A stretch of 64,000 nucleotides of DNA from DATFQE01 sp963738205. GTDB lineage: Bacteria > Actinomycetota > Thermoleophilia > Gaiellales > Gaiellaceae. How positions within the stretch are numbered: position 1 is the stretch's first letter; each line of letters begins with the position of its first letter. Below the pieces are notes generated by a model. That model had not been told where the DNA came from and made no database searches. It saw nothing but the letters and a program-made list of their open reading frames with translations. Location: the NCBI GenBank assembly GCA_963738205.1, contig CAVTVQ010000007.1, positions 868,001-932,000 of the forward strand, given 5' to 3'. Position numbers and translations under genes: made by a program. Below are positions 1 to 9,223 of the stretch, piece after piece.

Positions 1-11
1 CGCCAGATCGC

Positions 12-1415
12 CTACGTCGAGGGCTCGAGTGCCGTGGAGGGAGTCGGGACCGGCGCCGACCGCTGGGCGTGCGCGAGCCCCAGATGGCCGTGCGACTCGG
101 TGCCGTACCCGCCGGGCACCGGGATGTAGAACTCGGGGTAGCCCCACATGCCGTGCTCGGAGACGTCCAGCCCGGCCGTCTCGACCTCGGGCTCCACCCG
201 GATCCCCCACAGAGCCTTCATCGCCCACAGCGAGCCGAACGAGGCCGTGAAGGTGAACAGGCCGACTGCGACGAGGCCGAGTGCCTGCGTCCCCAGCTGG
301 TCGAAACTCCCCGTGTACCAGAGACCGCCCTGTCCGGTGGCGAGGTTCTCGGCCAGAGCCGGGACGGCGAAGATGCCGGTCGCGAGCGTGCCCCAGACGC
401 CGGCCATGCCGTGGACGGCGACGGCGCCGATCGGATCGTCGATGCGGATGCGCTCGACGAGCAGGACGCCGAGGACGGCGACGGCGCCGGCCGCCAGGCC
501 GATCACGATCGCGGCCCACGGGGCGACGAAGCCGGCCGCGGCCGTGATCGCGACGAGGGCGGCGATCACACCGTTCAGCATCATCGAGAGGTCGGGCTTC
601 CGCAGCACGAGCCACGCCGTCGTGACCGCTCCGAGCGCGCCGGCGGCCGCGGCAACGTTGGTGGTCACCGCGACGTAGGCGAAGTAGCCCAGGCGGTCGC
701 CCGTGACCACGCTGAGCGTCGAGCCCGGGTTGAACCCGAACCAGCCGAACCAGAGGATCATCACGCCGAGTGTCACGAAGGCCATGTTGTGGCCCGGGAT
801 GGCGTTCGGCTTGCCCTCGTGGTCGAACTTCCCGATGCGGGGACCGAGCAGGATCGCCCCGGCGAGCGCCGCCAGCGCGCCCTGGTAGTGCACGACCGTC
901 GAACCGGCGAAGTCCTGCATGCCCCTGGCAAAGAGCCAGCCGTCCGGGTGCCAGACCCAGTGCGAGACGACCGAGTAGATCAGCGTGAAGACGGCGCCGA
1001 AGGCGAAGTACACCCATAGCTTCGTCCGCTCCGCCATCGCACCCCAGACGATCGCGAGCGAGACCGCCGCGAACACGACCTGGAACAGGTAGCCGGCACC
1101 CGCGGGGATCGAGGCGAACCAACTGAAGGGCGCCTCCCCGATCGCGAGCAGCTCGTCCGCCGACGGGAAGAACCCCGAGCCGCCGACGAAGCCGTTGCCC
1201 CCGTCGCCGAACGCGATCCCGTAGCCGACCAGGTAGTAGACGATCGACGCGATCCCGAGCACGAGCACGTTCTTGGCCGCGATGTGCCCGGCGTTCTTCA
1301 TCCGCGTCAGGCCCGCCTCGAGGAACGCGAAGCCGGCCTGCATGAACATCACGAGAATCGCGGCGACGACCACCCAGACCGTGCTCGTCGCGATCATCAG
1401 CTCCTTGGTGGTCAT
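12..1415 (-). CDS. amt: Ammonium transporter (Amt family)
   Basis: Amt/Rh-family channel that moves ammonium into the cell for assimilation by glutamine synthetase. The 467-residue product has about 11 hydrophobic segments. The first pore histidine lies in DFAGSTVVH (His176) and the second in AVHGMAGVWGT (His335), so the twin-His conduction site is intact. It is the last gene of the set glnA1-GNAT-PII-amt, and its ATG overlaps the PII stop codon as ATGA, implying translational coupling. PII (GlnK-type) proteins plug Amt when nitrogen is plentiful, and this gene pairing is the classical sign of that control. Nothing odd was seen in the sequence. Confidence 0.96.
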   Translation of the reverse strand: MTTKELMIATSTVWVVVAAILVMFMQAGFAFLEAGLTRMKNAGHIAAKNVLVLGIASIVYYLVGYGIAFGDGGNGFVGGSGFFPSADELLAIGEAPFSWFASIPAGAGYLFQVVFAAVSLAIVWGAMAERTKLWVYFAFGAVFTLIYSVVSHWVWHPDGWLFARGMQDFAGSTVVHYQGALAALAGAILLGPRIGKFDHEGKPNAIPGHNMAFVTLGVMILWFGWFGFNPGSTLSVVTGDRLGYFAYVAVTTNVAAAAGALGAVTTAWLVLRKPDLSMMLNGVIAALVAITAAAGFVAPWAAIVIGLAAGAVAVLGVLLVERIRIDDPIGAVAVHGMAGVWGTLATGIFAVPALAENLATGQGGLWYTGSFDQLGTQALGLVAVGLFTFTASFGSLWAMKALWGIRVEPEVETAGLDVSEHGMWGYPEFYIPVPGGYGTESHGHLGLAHAQRSAPVPTPSTALEPST

Positions 1416-1762
1416 ACCCGCTCCACCTCCTCCAGTCGCAGGCCGGTCCGGTTGTGCGTGACGTTGCCGACGGGGCTCGTCCAGACGATCCCGTCGCCCG
1501 ACTCGTTGCCGCTGCGCGCCGAGTCGGCGATCGCGGCGATCACCTGCTCGGCCACCTCCTCGGCGACGATGAACGTGAGGATGGCCTTCGGCAGGAAGCG
1601 CGACTCGAAGACCCGGCCCCGGTACTCGTGGGTGATGCCGCGCTGGCGTCCGTGGCCGATCGCCTCGACGACCGTGACGCCCACGTGACCCGTCTCGTGC
1701 TCGACCGCATCGATCACCGTCTCGACGCGCTCGCGAATCACTACTGCCTCGACCTTGATCAT
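1412..1762 (-). CDS. glnK: P-II nitrogen regulatory protein, T-loop Tyr51 replaced by Phe
   Basis: Small trimeric P-II signalling protein (116 aa) that senses 2-oxoglutarate and ATP/ADP and typically blocks Amt. The T-loop run GRQRGITHEYRGRVF aligns with the GRQKGHTELYRGAEY of enterobacterial GlnB. The B-loop is seen as SGDGIVW and the C-loop as NRTG. The residue matching Tyr51, which GlnD modifies, is Phe52 here. Covalent switching by uridylylation or adenylylation at that site should therefore be impossible, leaving ligand binding as the control. The neighbouring Tyr47 (Tyr46 of GlnB) is kept. It overlaps amt downstream and the GNAT gene upstream, each by 4 bases. The symbol glnK rather than glnB is inferred from the amt linkage. 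Confidence 0.92.
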   Translation of the reverse strand: MIKVEAVVIRERVETVIDAVEHETGHVGVTVVEAIGHGRQRGITHEYRGRVFESRFLPKAILTFIVAEEVAEQVIAAIADSARSGNESGDGIVWTSPVGNVTHNRTGLRLEEVERV

Positions 1763-2234
1763 CGAATCACCTCACTTCGTCGTTCCATCAGCAGGACATC
1801 GCGCCACTCGCCGTTCGGCATGCGCCCGATCCGCTCGCGCAGCCCCACCGCGCGGAAAGCGCACCGGACGTGGAGGCTCACGCTGGCTCGGTTCTCCGGG
1901 AAGACCCCGGCCTCGAGCGTCCAGACCCCGGCTCGCTCGGAGTGCTCGATGATCGCGTCGAGCAGCGCGCGACCCATGCCCCGGCCACGCGCTCGCTCAG
2001 CCACGTAGACGCTCTCCTCGGCGACGCCCGCATAGACCTCGCGGTGCGAGTACCGCGCCAGAGCCGCCCACCCGAGGACCTCGCCATCCTCCTCGGCCAC
2101 GAGCGCGGCCGAGTGCGCGCCGTCCCACGCCTTCCAGGACGGCGCCTCGGCCTCGAACGTGGCCTGGCCGGTCGCGATCCCCTCCTCGAAGATGGTTCGC
2201 ACGGCCGGCCAGTCCCTTGCTTCCAGCGTCCGGA

Positions 2235-2238
<4 letters not shown>
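1759..2238 (-). CDS. GNAT N-acetyltransferase, phosphinothricin/methionine-sulfone type
   Basis: About 159 aa, one complete GNAT fold resembling the Pat/MnaT group that acetylates phosphinothricin, methionine sulfone or methionine sulfoximine. These compounds are inhibitors of glutamine synthetase. The start IRTLEARDWPAV, the segment ATFEAEAPSW and the acetyl-CoA loop RARGRGMGRAL all fit. The proposed start is a TTG overlapping the glnA1 stop codon, because no ATG or GTG lies in a suitable place. Its stop overlaps the PII ATG (ATGA). Sitting inside a glutamine synthetase - PII - amt set, it may protect GS from inhibitors or acetylate an amino acid. Substrate assignment is inference from family and position. 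Confidence 0.85.
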
Positions 2239-3683
<1,445 letters not shown>

Positions 3684-3710
3684 CGCTCTTCCTCCCTGCG
3701 TTGGACCAAC

Positions 3711-3780
3711 AAAAAAGCCCCAGGACGGGAGATCCGTCCTGAGGCTCCGATGCCTCGGGCGCCCGCCTTCGTGGAGGACG
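3711..3780 (-). promoter_or_regulatory. glnA1 leader: terminator with competing upstream pairings (candidate attenuator)
   Basis: On the minus strand a 12-bp stem (GCCTCAGGACGG with CCGTCCTGGGGC, one G-U pair, 5-nt loop) is followed at once by six Ts, a standard intrinsic terminator lying between promoter and glnA1. Its 5' arm can pair elsewhere. GCCTC (3745-3741) closes a hairpin GAGGC-ATCGGA-GCCTC (3756-3741), and AGGACG (3740-3735) is complementary to CGTCCT (3780-3775), directly stacked on it. Terminator and alternative fold are mutually exclusive, as in riboswitch or protein-controlled antitermination. Loop ATCGGA has A1 and G4 as in ANTAR targets. What controls it is inference. Confidence 0.75.
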
Positions 3781-3791
3781 CCTCGACGCCG

Positions 3792-3821
3792 AGAATAGAG
3801 GATTCGGCGGACGATGCACAA
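3792..3821 (-). promoter_or_regulatory. Promoter of glnA1
   Basis: A -35 like TTGTGC and a -10 TATTCT are separated by 18 bp, predicting a start near 3785. The transcript would begin just before the first arm of the leader structure (CGTCCT at 3780-3775), so the whole attenuator would be transcribed. The region also carries the start of the divergent MFS gene. Confidence 0.5.
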
Positions 3822-3868
3822 GAAGCCGCTTTAACCGGACCGTAAGCCGTACTAATGTCACTCTCGGC

Positions 3869-5113
3869 TTGAAGGACCTCGTCGCCGCTTTCGGGGAGCC
3901 CCGCTTTCGCCTGCTGTTTGCCGGGCGTGCTGTCTCCGACTTCGGCGACAAGTTGGTGCCCGTCGCGCTGGCGTTCGCCGTGCTCGAGCTCGACCGCTCA
4001 CCCTCGGCTCTCGGTCTCGTCTTCGCCGCCCGGATGATCCCGATGGTCGTGCTCGTCCTCGTCGGCGGCGTCTGGGCCGACCGCCTCCCCAGGCACGTGG
4101 TGATGATCGTCGCCGACGTCGTTCGGGCTGTGACACAGGCGCTCGTCGCCGGGCTGCTGGTGAGCGGCCGGGCGGAGGTCTGGCACCTGCTGGTGTTGAT
4201 GGCCGTCTACGGCGCCGCGCAGGCGTTCTTCGACCCGGCCTCGACCGGCCTGGTGCCGCAGACCGTCAGGCGCGCGCTGCTGCAGCGCGCGAACGGCATG
4301 CTCCAGCTGTCGCGCTCGACCGCGAACGTCGTCGGACCGGCGGTCGCAGGAATCCTGGTGGCGACTGTCGGGCCGGGCTGGGCGTTCGCCGTCGACAGCG
4401 CGACGTTCGTCGTGAGTGCGGTCTTCCTCGCGTTCCTGCGGATCGAGCGCGAGTCCCGCGAGGCCAGGACGCGCTTCGTCGCCGACCTCGTGGAGGGCTG
4501 GCGCGAGTTCAGCTCACGGACGTGGGTGTGGGCGAGCGTCGCGTACTTCGCCTTCTTCCACCTGTTCGTCCTGGCGCCGTTCTGGGTGCTGACGCCGATC
4601 GTCGCCGACGACGAGCTCGGCGGCGCCGGCGCCTACGCGACGATCCTCAGCGCGATGGGCATCGGGGCGATCCTCGGCGGCGTCCTGGCGCTGCGCGTGG
4701 AGCCCAGGCGGCCGCTCGCGACCGCGTTTGCCGTAATCCTGCTCGAGGTGCCGCTGTACCTGTCGCTCGCGGCCGCCGCACCGCTCCTGCTCATCGCCGC
4801 GTTCGCGTTCGTGGGCTCGGTGGCGCTGACCTTCGCGAGCACGCTGTGGCTCACGGTGCTCCAGTCGAACGTGCCGGAACGGGCGCTCTCCAGGGTCAGC
4901 TCCTACGACTGGCTCGGCTCGCTCGTCTTCCTGCCGGCCGGCTACATGCTCGCCGGCCCGGTGGCGGAGTCGGTCGGGATCGCCGAGACGCTGGTGTTCG
5001 CGGCGGTGTGGTCGACGGCGTCGACGCTGGCGATCCTCTCGCTCGACGCGGTACGCGGCGTGCGGCGCAAGCGGACGAAAACCGCCCTTGAGCCGGCGAC
5101 GGCGCTCAGGTAG
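3869..5113 (+). CDS. MFS transporter (DHA3/MFS_3-like exporter)
   Basis: 414-residue membrane protein with about 12 hydrophobic helices and the MFS-3 pattern. AGRAVSDFGDKLVPVALAFA opens helix 1, GGVWADRLPRHVVMI is the motif-A loop, and FDPASTGLVPQ follows helix 4. Relatives export siderophores or drugs. The substrate cannot be told. The start is a TTG with almost no leader. A TACTAAT box about 12 bases upstream would give a nearly leaderless message. It is divergent from glnA1. The C-terminal tail is rich in Arg/Lys and its end carries the promoter of the next operon. Confidence 0.85.
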   Translation: MKDLVAAFGEPRFRLLFAGRAVSDFGDKLVPVALAFAVLELDRSPSALGLVFAARMIPMVVLVLVGGVWADRLPRHVVMIVADVVRAVTQALVAGLLVSGRAEVWHLLVLMAVYGAAQAFFDPASTGLVPQTVRRALLQRANGMLQLSRSTANVVGPAVAGILVATVGPGWAFAVDSATFVVSAVFLAFLRIERESREARTRFVADLVEGWREFSSRTWVWASVAYFAFFHLFVLAPFWVLTPIVADDELGGAGAYATILSAMGIGAILGGVLALRVEPRRPLATAFAVILLEVPLYLSLAAAAPLLLIAAFAFVGSVALTFASTLWLTVLQSNVPERALSRVSSYDWLGSLVFLPAGYMLAGPVAESVGIAETLVFAAVWSTASTLAILSLDAVRGVRRKRTKTALEPATALR

Positions 5114-5116
5114 TCT
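5088..5116 (+). promoter_or_regulatory. Promoter of the ABC-2 exporter pair
   Basis: TTGAGC and TAGTCT are spaced by 17 bp inside the last codons of the MFS gene, predicting a start near 5123. The resulting leader is about 100 nt and opens with a four-codon frame. Confidence 0.5.
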
Positions 5117-5126
5117 GGCCGCCGTA

Positions 5127-5141
5127 ATGCAACTGGTCTGA
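5127..5141 (+). other. Possible four-codon upstream ORF (MQLV-stop)
   Basis: ATG CAA CTG GTC TGA begins about 4 nt after the predicted transcript start of the ABC operon. It has no Shine-Dalgarno, which suits leaderless initiation. Its role, if any, is unknown. It may be chance. Confidence 0.25.
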
Positions 5142-5226
5142 GAACCGACATCTGCGCGCGGCCCGCCTCGGGGTTGGAGGTGTGGCCAACGAAGCCCTGT
5201 TCTCGACCAGTGAAGGAGTTACCCAC

Positions 5227-6045
5227 ATGAATGCGGCCGTCGAAGTGGCCGATCTGCGTAAGGAGTTCGTCCGCAAGGACGGCTCCGGCCTGCGCAAGCG
5301 CCGTCGTCGGGTGCCGGCGTTGCAGGGCGTGAGCTTCACGATGGAACGCGGTGAGTGCGTGGCCATCCTGGGCCAGAACGGCTCGGGCAAGTCGACCCTG
5401 GTCCGCCTGCTGTCGACGCTCCTCCTGCACGACGGGGGCAGCGCCCACGTCTTCGGACACGACGTCTTCGGCGACCCCCGCGCGGTTCGTCGTCTGGTCA
5501 ACCGCGTGTCGGTGGAGGCCTCGTTCTTCAAGAAGATGTCGGCGACGGAGAACCTCAGCTACGCCGCGCGGTTCTACGGGATGACCGCCGGAACCACCGG
5601 CGCCCAGATCCCGGTCATCCTCGAGCGCGTCGGCTTCCCGGCCAAGCGGCGCGGCGAGCCGATGGAGGATCTCTCGCGCGGCATGCAGCAGAAGGTTGCC
5701 CTGGCCCGGGCGCTGCTCACGGCACCGGTTCTGCTGCTGCTCGACGAGCCGACGACCGGGCTCGACCCGCGCTCGAAGCTCGAGGTGCAGGAGTTCATCA
5801 AGGAGATCCGCCAGACGCACGACTCGACGATCCTGCTCTGCACGCACGACCTGGTCGAGGCCGAGGCGCTCGCCGAGCGCGTCGGGATCCTCGACCGTGG
5901 ACGCCTGCTCGCGCTCGAGCCGGCGGACGAGCTGAAGGAGCGCTACGGGGCTGAAACGCTCGAGGAGGCCTTCTTCGCCGCGACCGGCCGGTCGATCGAG
6001 GAGGAGACCGAGGACGAGGACGCCGAGTTCGGGGTGTTCGCATGA
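5227..6045 (+). CDS. ABC-2 type exporter, ATP-binding subunit
   Basis: 272-residue nucleotide-binding subunit. It has Walker A GQNGSGKST near residue 57, Q-loop region NRVSVEASF, signature LSRGMQQKVALARAL (LSRGM in place of LSGGQ, common in this subfamily), Walker B VLLLLDEPTTGLD and the switch His in LLCTHDLVEAE. It resembles DrrA/NodI-type ATPases of ABC-2 exporters. The ATG was chosen over an in-frame GTG 45 bases upstream because AAGGAG stands at the right distance from it. The C-terminal 20 residues are very acidic. Its partner permease follows after two stem-loops. The cargo is unknown. Confidence 0.9.
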   Translation: MNAAVEVADLRKEFVRKDGSGLRKRRRRVPALQGVSFTMERGECVAILGQNGSGKSTLVRLLSTLLLHDGGSAHVFGHDVFGDPRAVRRLVNRVSVEASFFKKMSATENLSYAARFYGMTAGTTGAQIPVILERVGFPAKRRGEPMEDLSRGMQQKVALARALLTAPVLLLLDEPTTGLDPRSKLEVQEFIKEIRQTHDSTILLCTHDLVEAEALAERVGILDRGRLLALEPADELKERYGAETLEEAFFAATGRSIEEETEDEDAEFGVFA

Positions 6046-6093
6046 GACGCCGCTTGCGGTGTCTCTGTCAGGACGTGCGGGCTTGCCCGTACG
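6044..6093 (+). promoter_or_regulatory. Two tandem CUUG-capped stem-loops between exporter ATPase and permease genes
   Basis: The first hairpin pairs GAGACGCCG with CGGTGTCTC (9 bp, one G-U) around the loop CTTG. The second pairs CGTGCGGG with CCCGTACG (8 bp, one G-U), also around CTTG. The first begins inside the ATPase stop codon. No T-run follows either, so they are not intrinsic terminators. They may protect or process the mRNA between the two cistrons. Confidence 0.6.
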
Positions 6094-6142
6094 CCCGTCT
6101 GAACCGACCGGTCGACACGATTGACGGTAGGAGGTCGGCTCC

Positions 6143-6976
6143 ATGCGTGCCGTAGCCCTCAGCGTGCGCCACGAGCTGATCGGCCTCGGCGGAGTCGTCG
6201 AGCGCAACTGGTACCTCGTCAAGCGCTACGTCTGGTGGGACGTCGCGTTCTTCATCTGGACGGTCGCGAACACGCTCACGATCGTCTTCATCGCCAAGGG
6301 GATCGAGGCCTCCGGCGGCAAGATCGACGTCAACCGCGCGACCACGATCCTCCTGATCGGCGGGGTCGTCTGGGCCTACCTCGGGATCATCTTCGAGATC
6401 CTGACGGAGACCGTCGCCTGGGAGCGGTGGGAGGGGACGATCGAGTACACGTTCATGGCGCCGCTGTCTCGGCCCATCCACCTGTTCGGGATGGGCCTGT
6501 TCGCGATCGCCTATGGGATCGTCCGCGCTGTCCTGCTGTTCGCGGTCGTGGCGGCGTTCTTCGACCTGGAGCTGCCGGATGCCAACTACACGGCGGCCGT
6601 GGTGCTGCTGATCGTCGCCTCGATCTCGTTCGTCGGCATCGGCATGATGACCGCCGTCCTGCCGTTGATCTCGCCGGAGAAGGGGACGCAGCTCGGCTTC
6701 ATCGCGCAGGGGATGCTGCTCGTGGTCTCGGGCGTCTACTACCCGGTCGACGTGCTGCCGGGCTGGATGCAGGCTCTGGCCGTGATCTCGCCGGCGACGT
6801 ACGCGCTCGACGGGATCAGGGATTCGATCCTCGAAGGCGCCGGGCTGACCGCGTTGTGGGACGAGATCTGGCCGCTGCTCGTGATCGGTGCGGTCTCGAT
6901 CCCGCTCGGGCTGGAGGTGTTCAGACGAGGCGAGAGGTATGCAAAGAGGCATGGAAAGCTCAAGCGCTCGGGTTAG
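6143..6976 (+). CDS. ABC-2 type exporter, permease subunit
   Basis: 277-residue membrane subunit with six hydrophobic segments and the ABC-2 permease ending pattern SGVYYPVDVLPGWMQ followed by ISPATYALDGIRD. It starts at an ATG preceded by GTAGGAGG at good distance. It pairs with the ATP-binding protein 98 bases upstream. The 3' end overlaps the start of the broken GNAT gene. Family members export drugs, lipids or polysaccharides. No substrate can be named from sequence. Confidence 0.9.
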   Translation: MRAVALSVRHELIGLGGVVERNWYLVKRYVWWDVAFFIWTVANTLTIVFIAKGIEASGGKIDVNRATTILLIGGVVWAYLGIIFEILTETVAWERWEGTIEYTFMAPLSRPIHLFGMGLFAIAYGIVRAVLLFAVVAAFFDLELPDANYTAAVVLLIVASISFVGIGMMTAVLPLISPEKGTQLGFIAQGMLLVVSGVYYPVDVLPGWMQALAVISPATYALDGIRDSILEGAGLTALWDEIWPLLVIGAVSIPLGLEVFRRGERYAKRHGKLKRSG

Positions 6977-7867
6977 GCCCGTCGAGTCCGGGGCCGACCT
7001 CGAGGCCTACGTCGCCACGTGGAACGCGGCCGTGCCGGGCGACACGCCGGCCGACCTCGAGCAGCAGCGCGAACGGCGCGAGCGGGATCCGCGGCGCTTG
7101 TACGTGCTGGCCGAGGTGGACGGTCGTCCGGTCGCGGCCGGCTTTGCGGGCCCCTCGGACAACGCCGAGCGTGGCTTCGTTGCTCCACGCGTCCTCCCGG
7201 AGGCACGGCGCCGAGGGCCTCGGCACCGAGCTGATCGTCGAGCTCGCCTCCCACCTCGAGCAGCTCGGGTTCGCGATCGCCGGCGCCCAGGTGGACGGGA
7301 ACGACGCTGCCTCGCTCGCGTTCGCGCGGAGGTTCGGCTTCGAGGAGGTCGACCGGCAGGTCGAGCAGGTGCGGACGATCGGCGAAGAAGAGGCGGTCGA
7401 TCCGCCGCCGGGAGTGACCTTCGTGGCGATCGCCGAGCGGCCCGAGCTGCTGCGCGAGGCGTATCCGCTAGGCGCTCCAGGGCTGGGCGGACATGGCGAC
7501 CATGGAGCCGGTCACGATCTCGCTCGAGAACTGGCTGTCGGACGAAGCGACGTTCCCCGGAGGGTCGTTCGTCGCGCTCGCCGACGGAGAGATCGTCGGC
7601 TACTCCGGCCTCTGCCGGTGGCCCGAGGACGAGACGACGGCCGAGGACGGCCTCACGGTCGTGCGCCGCGACTGGCGCCGGCGCGGGCTGGCCACGGCGC
7701 TCAAGCGCGCCGAGCTCGCGTGGGCGGCCGCGAACGGCATCCACGAGATCGTCACCTGGACGCAGCGCGGGAACGACGGGATGCGGGCTGCCAACGAGCG
7801 GCTGGGCTACGTCTACCGCAGCGTCAGCCTGAACATGCGCGGCCCGATTCCGCTGCAGACGGCGTAG
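6951..7867 (+). pseudogene. Tandem GNAT acetyltransferase, broken by two +1 frameshifts
   Basis: The locus would encode about 305 aa with two GNAT domains, but reads through three frames. Frame 1 runs from ATG (MESSSARVRPVESG) to about 7217 (VLPEARRRG). Frame 2 carries LGTELIVELASHLEQLGF to about 7470. Frame 3 carries GWADMATMEPVTISL to the stop. Joining the pieces gives an uninterrupted protein with acetyl-CoA loops RRRG-LGTEL and RRRGLATALKR. Each switch is a single extra base, one in GAGGGCC and one in CTAGGCG. Apart from these the frames show normal coding bias. It is either a recent pseudogene or an assembly with two indels. The C-terminal GNAT half could still be made from the ATG at 7493. 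Confidence 0.8.
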
Positions 7868-7870
7868 CCG

Positions 7871-9136
7871 ATGCGCCGCCTGCCCGCGACGACGGCGTCC
7901 TACGGGATCGAGCTCTTCTCCGACGTGGGGTTCCACGCAGTGGTCACGGTCATGGCCGTCTACTTCGTGCAGACGGTTGGCCTCAACCCGCTGCAGCTGG
8001 TGCTCCTCGGCACGGTGTTCGAGGTGACGATCTTCCTCTTCGAGGTGCCGACCGGCGTGATCGCCGACACGTACAGCCGCCGGGCCTCCGTGATCCTGGG
8101 CTTCGCGCTCGAGGGGATCGCGGGCATCGTCACAGGCCTCGTCCCGTCGTACCCGGTCATCGTGGCGGCGTCGGTCCTCTGGGGCATCGGCGCGACGTGC
8201 ATGAGCGGCGCCTACGAGGCCTGGATCGCCGACGAGGTCGGCCCGGAGCGCGCCGCGCGCGTCTTCCTCCGCAACGCCCAGTTCGCGTATGCGGGCGCGA
8301 TCGCCGGAGCGATCCTCGGCGTCGCCGTCGCGACGATCGACCTCGGCGCTGCGGTGGCGGTCGGTGGCGCGATCACGCTCGCGACGGCGGTCGCCTGCGC
8401 CTTTCTGATGCCGGAGACGGCGTTCAGGCGGAAGCCGGCCTCCGAGCGGCTCGGGGCCTGGCGCGACGTGAGGGCCACCGCGGTCGCCGGCACGAGGCTG
8501 ATCCGAGCGCAGCGGCTGCTGCTCCTGATCGTCGGGATCACCTTCTTCGCCGGGATGGCCGCCGAAGGGCTCGACCGGCTGTGGGAGGCGCACCTGATTC
8601 GCGACATCGGCCTGCCGAGCCTCGGCGGGCTCGACCCCGTCGTCTGGTTCGGCGTCATCAACGTGGCCGGCCTGGCGGCGGGGATCGTGGTGACGTCCTT
8701 GCTCGTTCCCCGCTTCTCGCATGCCGACAACGTGGCGCTCGCCCGGGCACTGCTGGTCCTCACCGCCGTCCTGTCCGTCACCGTGATCGCGTTCGGGCTG
8801 GCGGCCGGCTTCGCGCTCGCGCTGGCCGCGTACATGGTCGCCAGGCTCGTCCGCCGGATGATCGACCCCCTCTACCTCACGTGGCTCAACCGCAACATCG
8901 ACGACTCGTCCGTGCGCGCGACGGTGATCTCGCTGACGAACCAGGCGAACTCGCTCGGCGAGGCCGGCGGCGGCCCGATTGTCGGCGCGATCGGCACGGT
9001 GGCATCGCTCAGGGCCGCGCTCGTGTTCGCCGGAGCCGCGCTCGCGCCGGCCGTCGCGCTGTACGCACGTGCCGTCCGCCACGGCGGCAAGGAGCCCGAG
9101 CTCGAGCAGCTGCCCGCGCCCGCGGAGGCGGTGTAG
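7871..9136 (+). CDS. MFS transporter
   Basis: 421 aa with about 12 hydrophobic helices. FEVPTGVIADTYSRRASVI is the motif-A loop after helix 2, and WGIGATCMSGAYEAWIADE follows helix 4, resembling tetracycline- or macrolide-efflux-like MFS proteins. It starts 3 bases after the broken GNAT frame, so it may have been co-transcribed with it. Its stop codon TAG is part of the predicted -10 box (TAGACT) of glnA2. Substrate unknown. Confidence 0.85.
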   Translation: MRRLPATTASYGIELFSDVGFHAVVTVMAVYFVQTVGLNPLQLVLLGTVFEVTIFLFEVPTGVIADTYSRRASVILGFALEGIAGIVTGLVPSYPVIVAASVLWGIGATCMSGAYEAWIADEVGPERAARVFLRNAQFAYAGAIAGAILGVAVATIDLGAAVAVGGAITLATAVACAFLMPETAFRRKPASERLGAWRDVRATAVAGTRLIRAQRLLLLIVGITFFAGMAAEGLDRLWEAHLIRDIGLPSLGGLDPVVWFGVINVAGLAAGIVVTSLLVPRFSHADNVALARALLVLTAVLSVTVIAFGLAAGFALALAAYMVARLVRRMIDPLYLTWLNRNIDDSSVRATVISLTNQANSLGEAGGGPIVGAIGTVASLRAALVFAGAALAPAVALYARAVRHGGKEPELEQLPAPAEAV

Positions 9137-9202
9137 ACTCCGGCCGAGTTGGAGGCGACGGGGCCTCGGACGCTTCTGCGCGTCCGGGGCTCTTTGCATT
9201 TT
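9134..9202 (+). promoter_or_regulatory. glnA2 leader: -10 box, hexaloop hairpin and terminator-like hairpin
   Basis: TAGACT (9134-9139) is a likely -10, with a start near 9146. The leader then shows a hairpin GAGGC-GACGGG-GCCTC (9152-9167). Its 3' arm GCCTC is also the 5' end of an 11-bp stem, GCCTCGGACGC with GCGTCCGGGGC (9163-9190, 6-nt loop), followed by TCTTTGCATTTT. The order, stem sequence GAGGC/GCCTC, loop length of six and terminator end GGGGCT match the glnA1 leader, though the rest differs. The T-tract is interrupted, so termination may be weaker. A shared trans-acting regulator is the likely reading. Confidence 0.7.
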
Positions 9203-9223
9203 CAAAGGAGGAGAGGAGACGGC

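Noticed and set aside
3711..3785. Known glutamine riboswitch (glnA RNA motif) in the glnA1 leader
   Set aside because: A CGAAGG string is present but the other conserved parts of that family (GGAAGTAGG, the CGTTCA arm) are missing.
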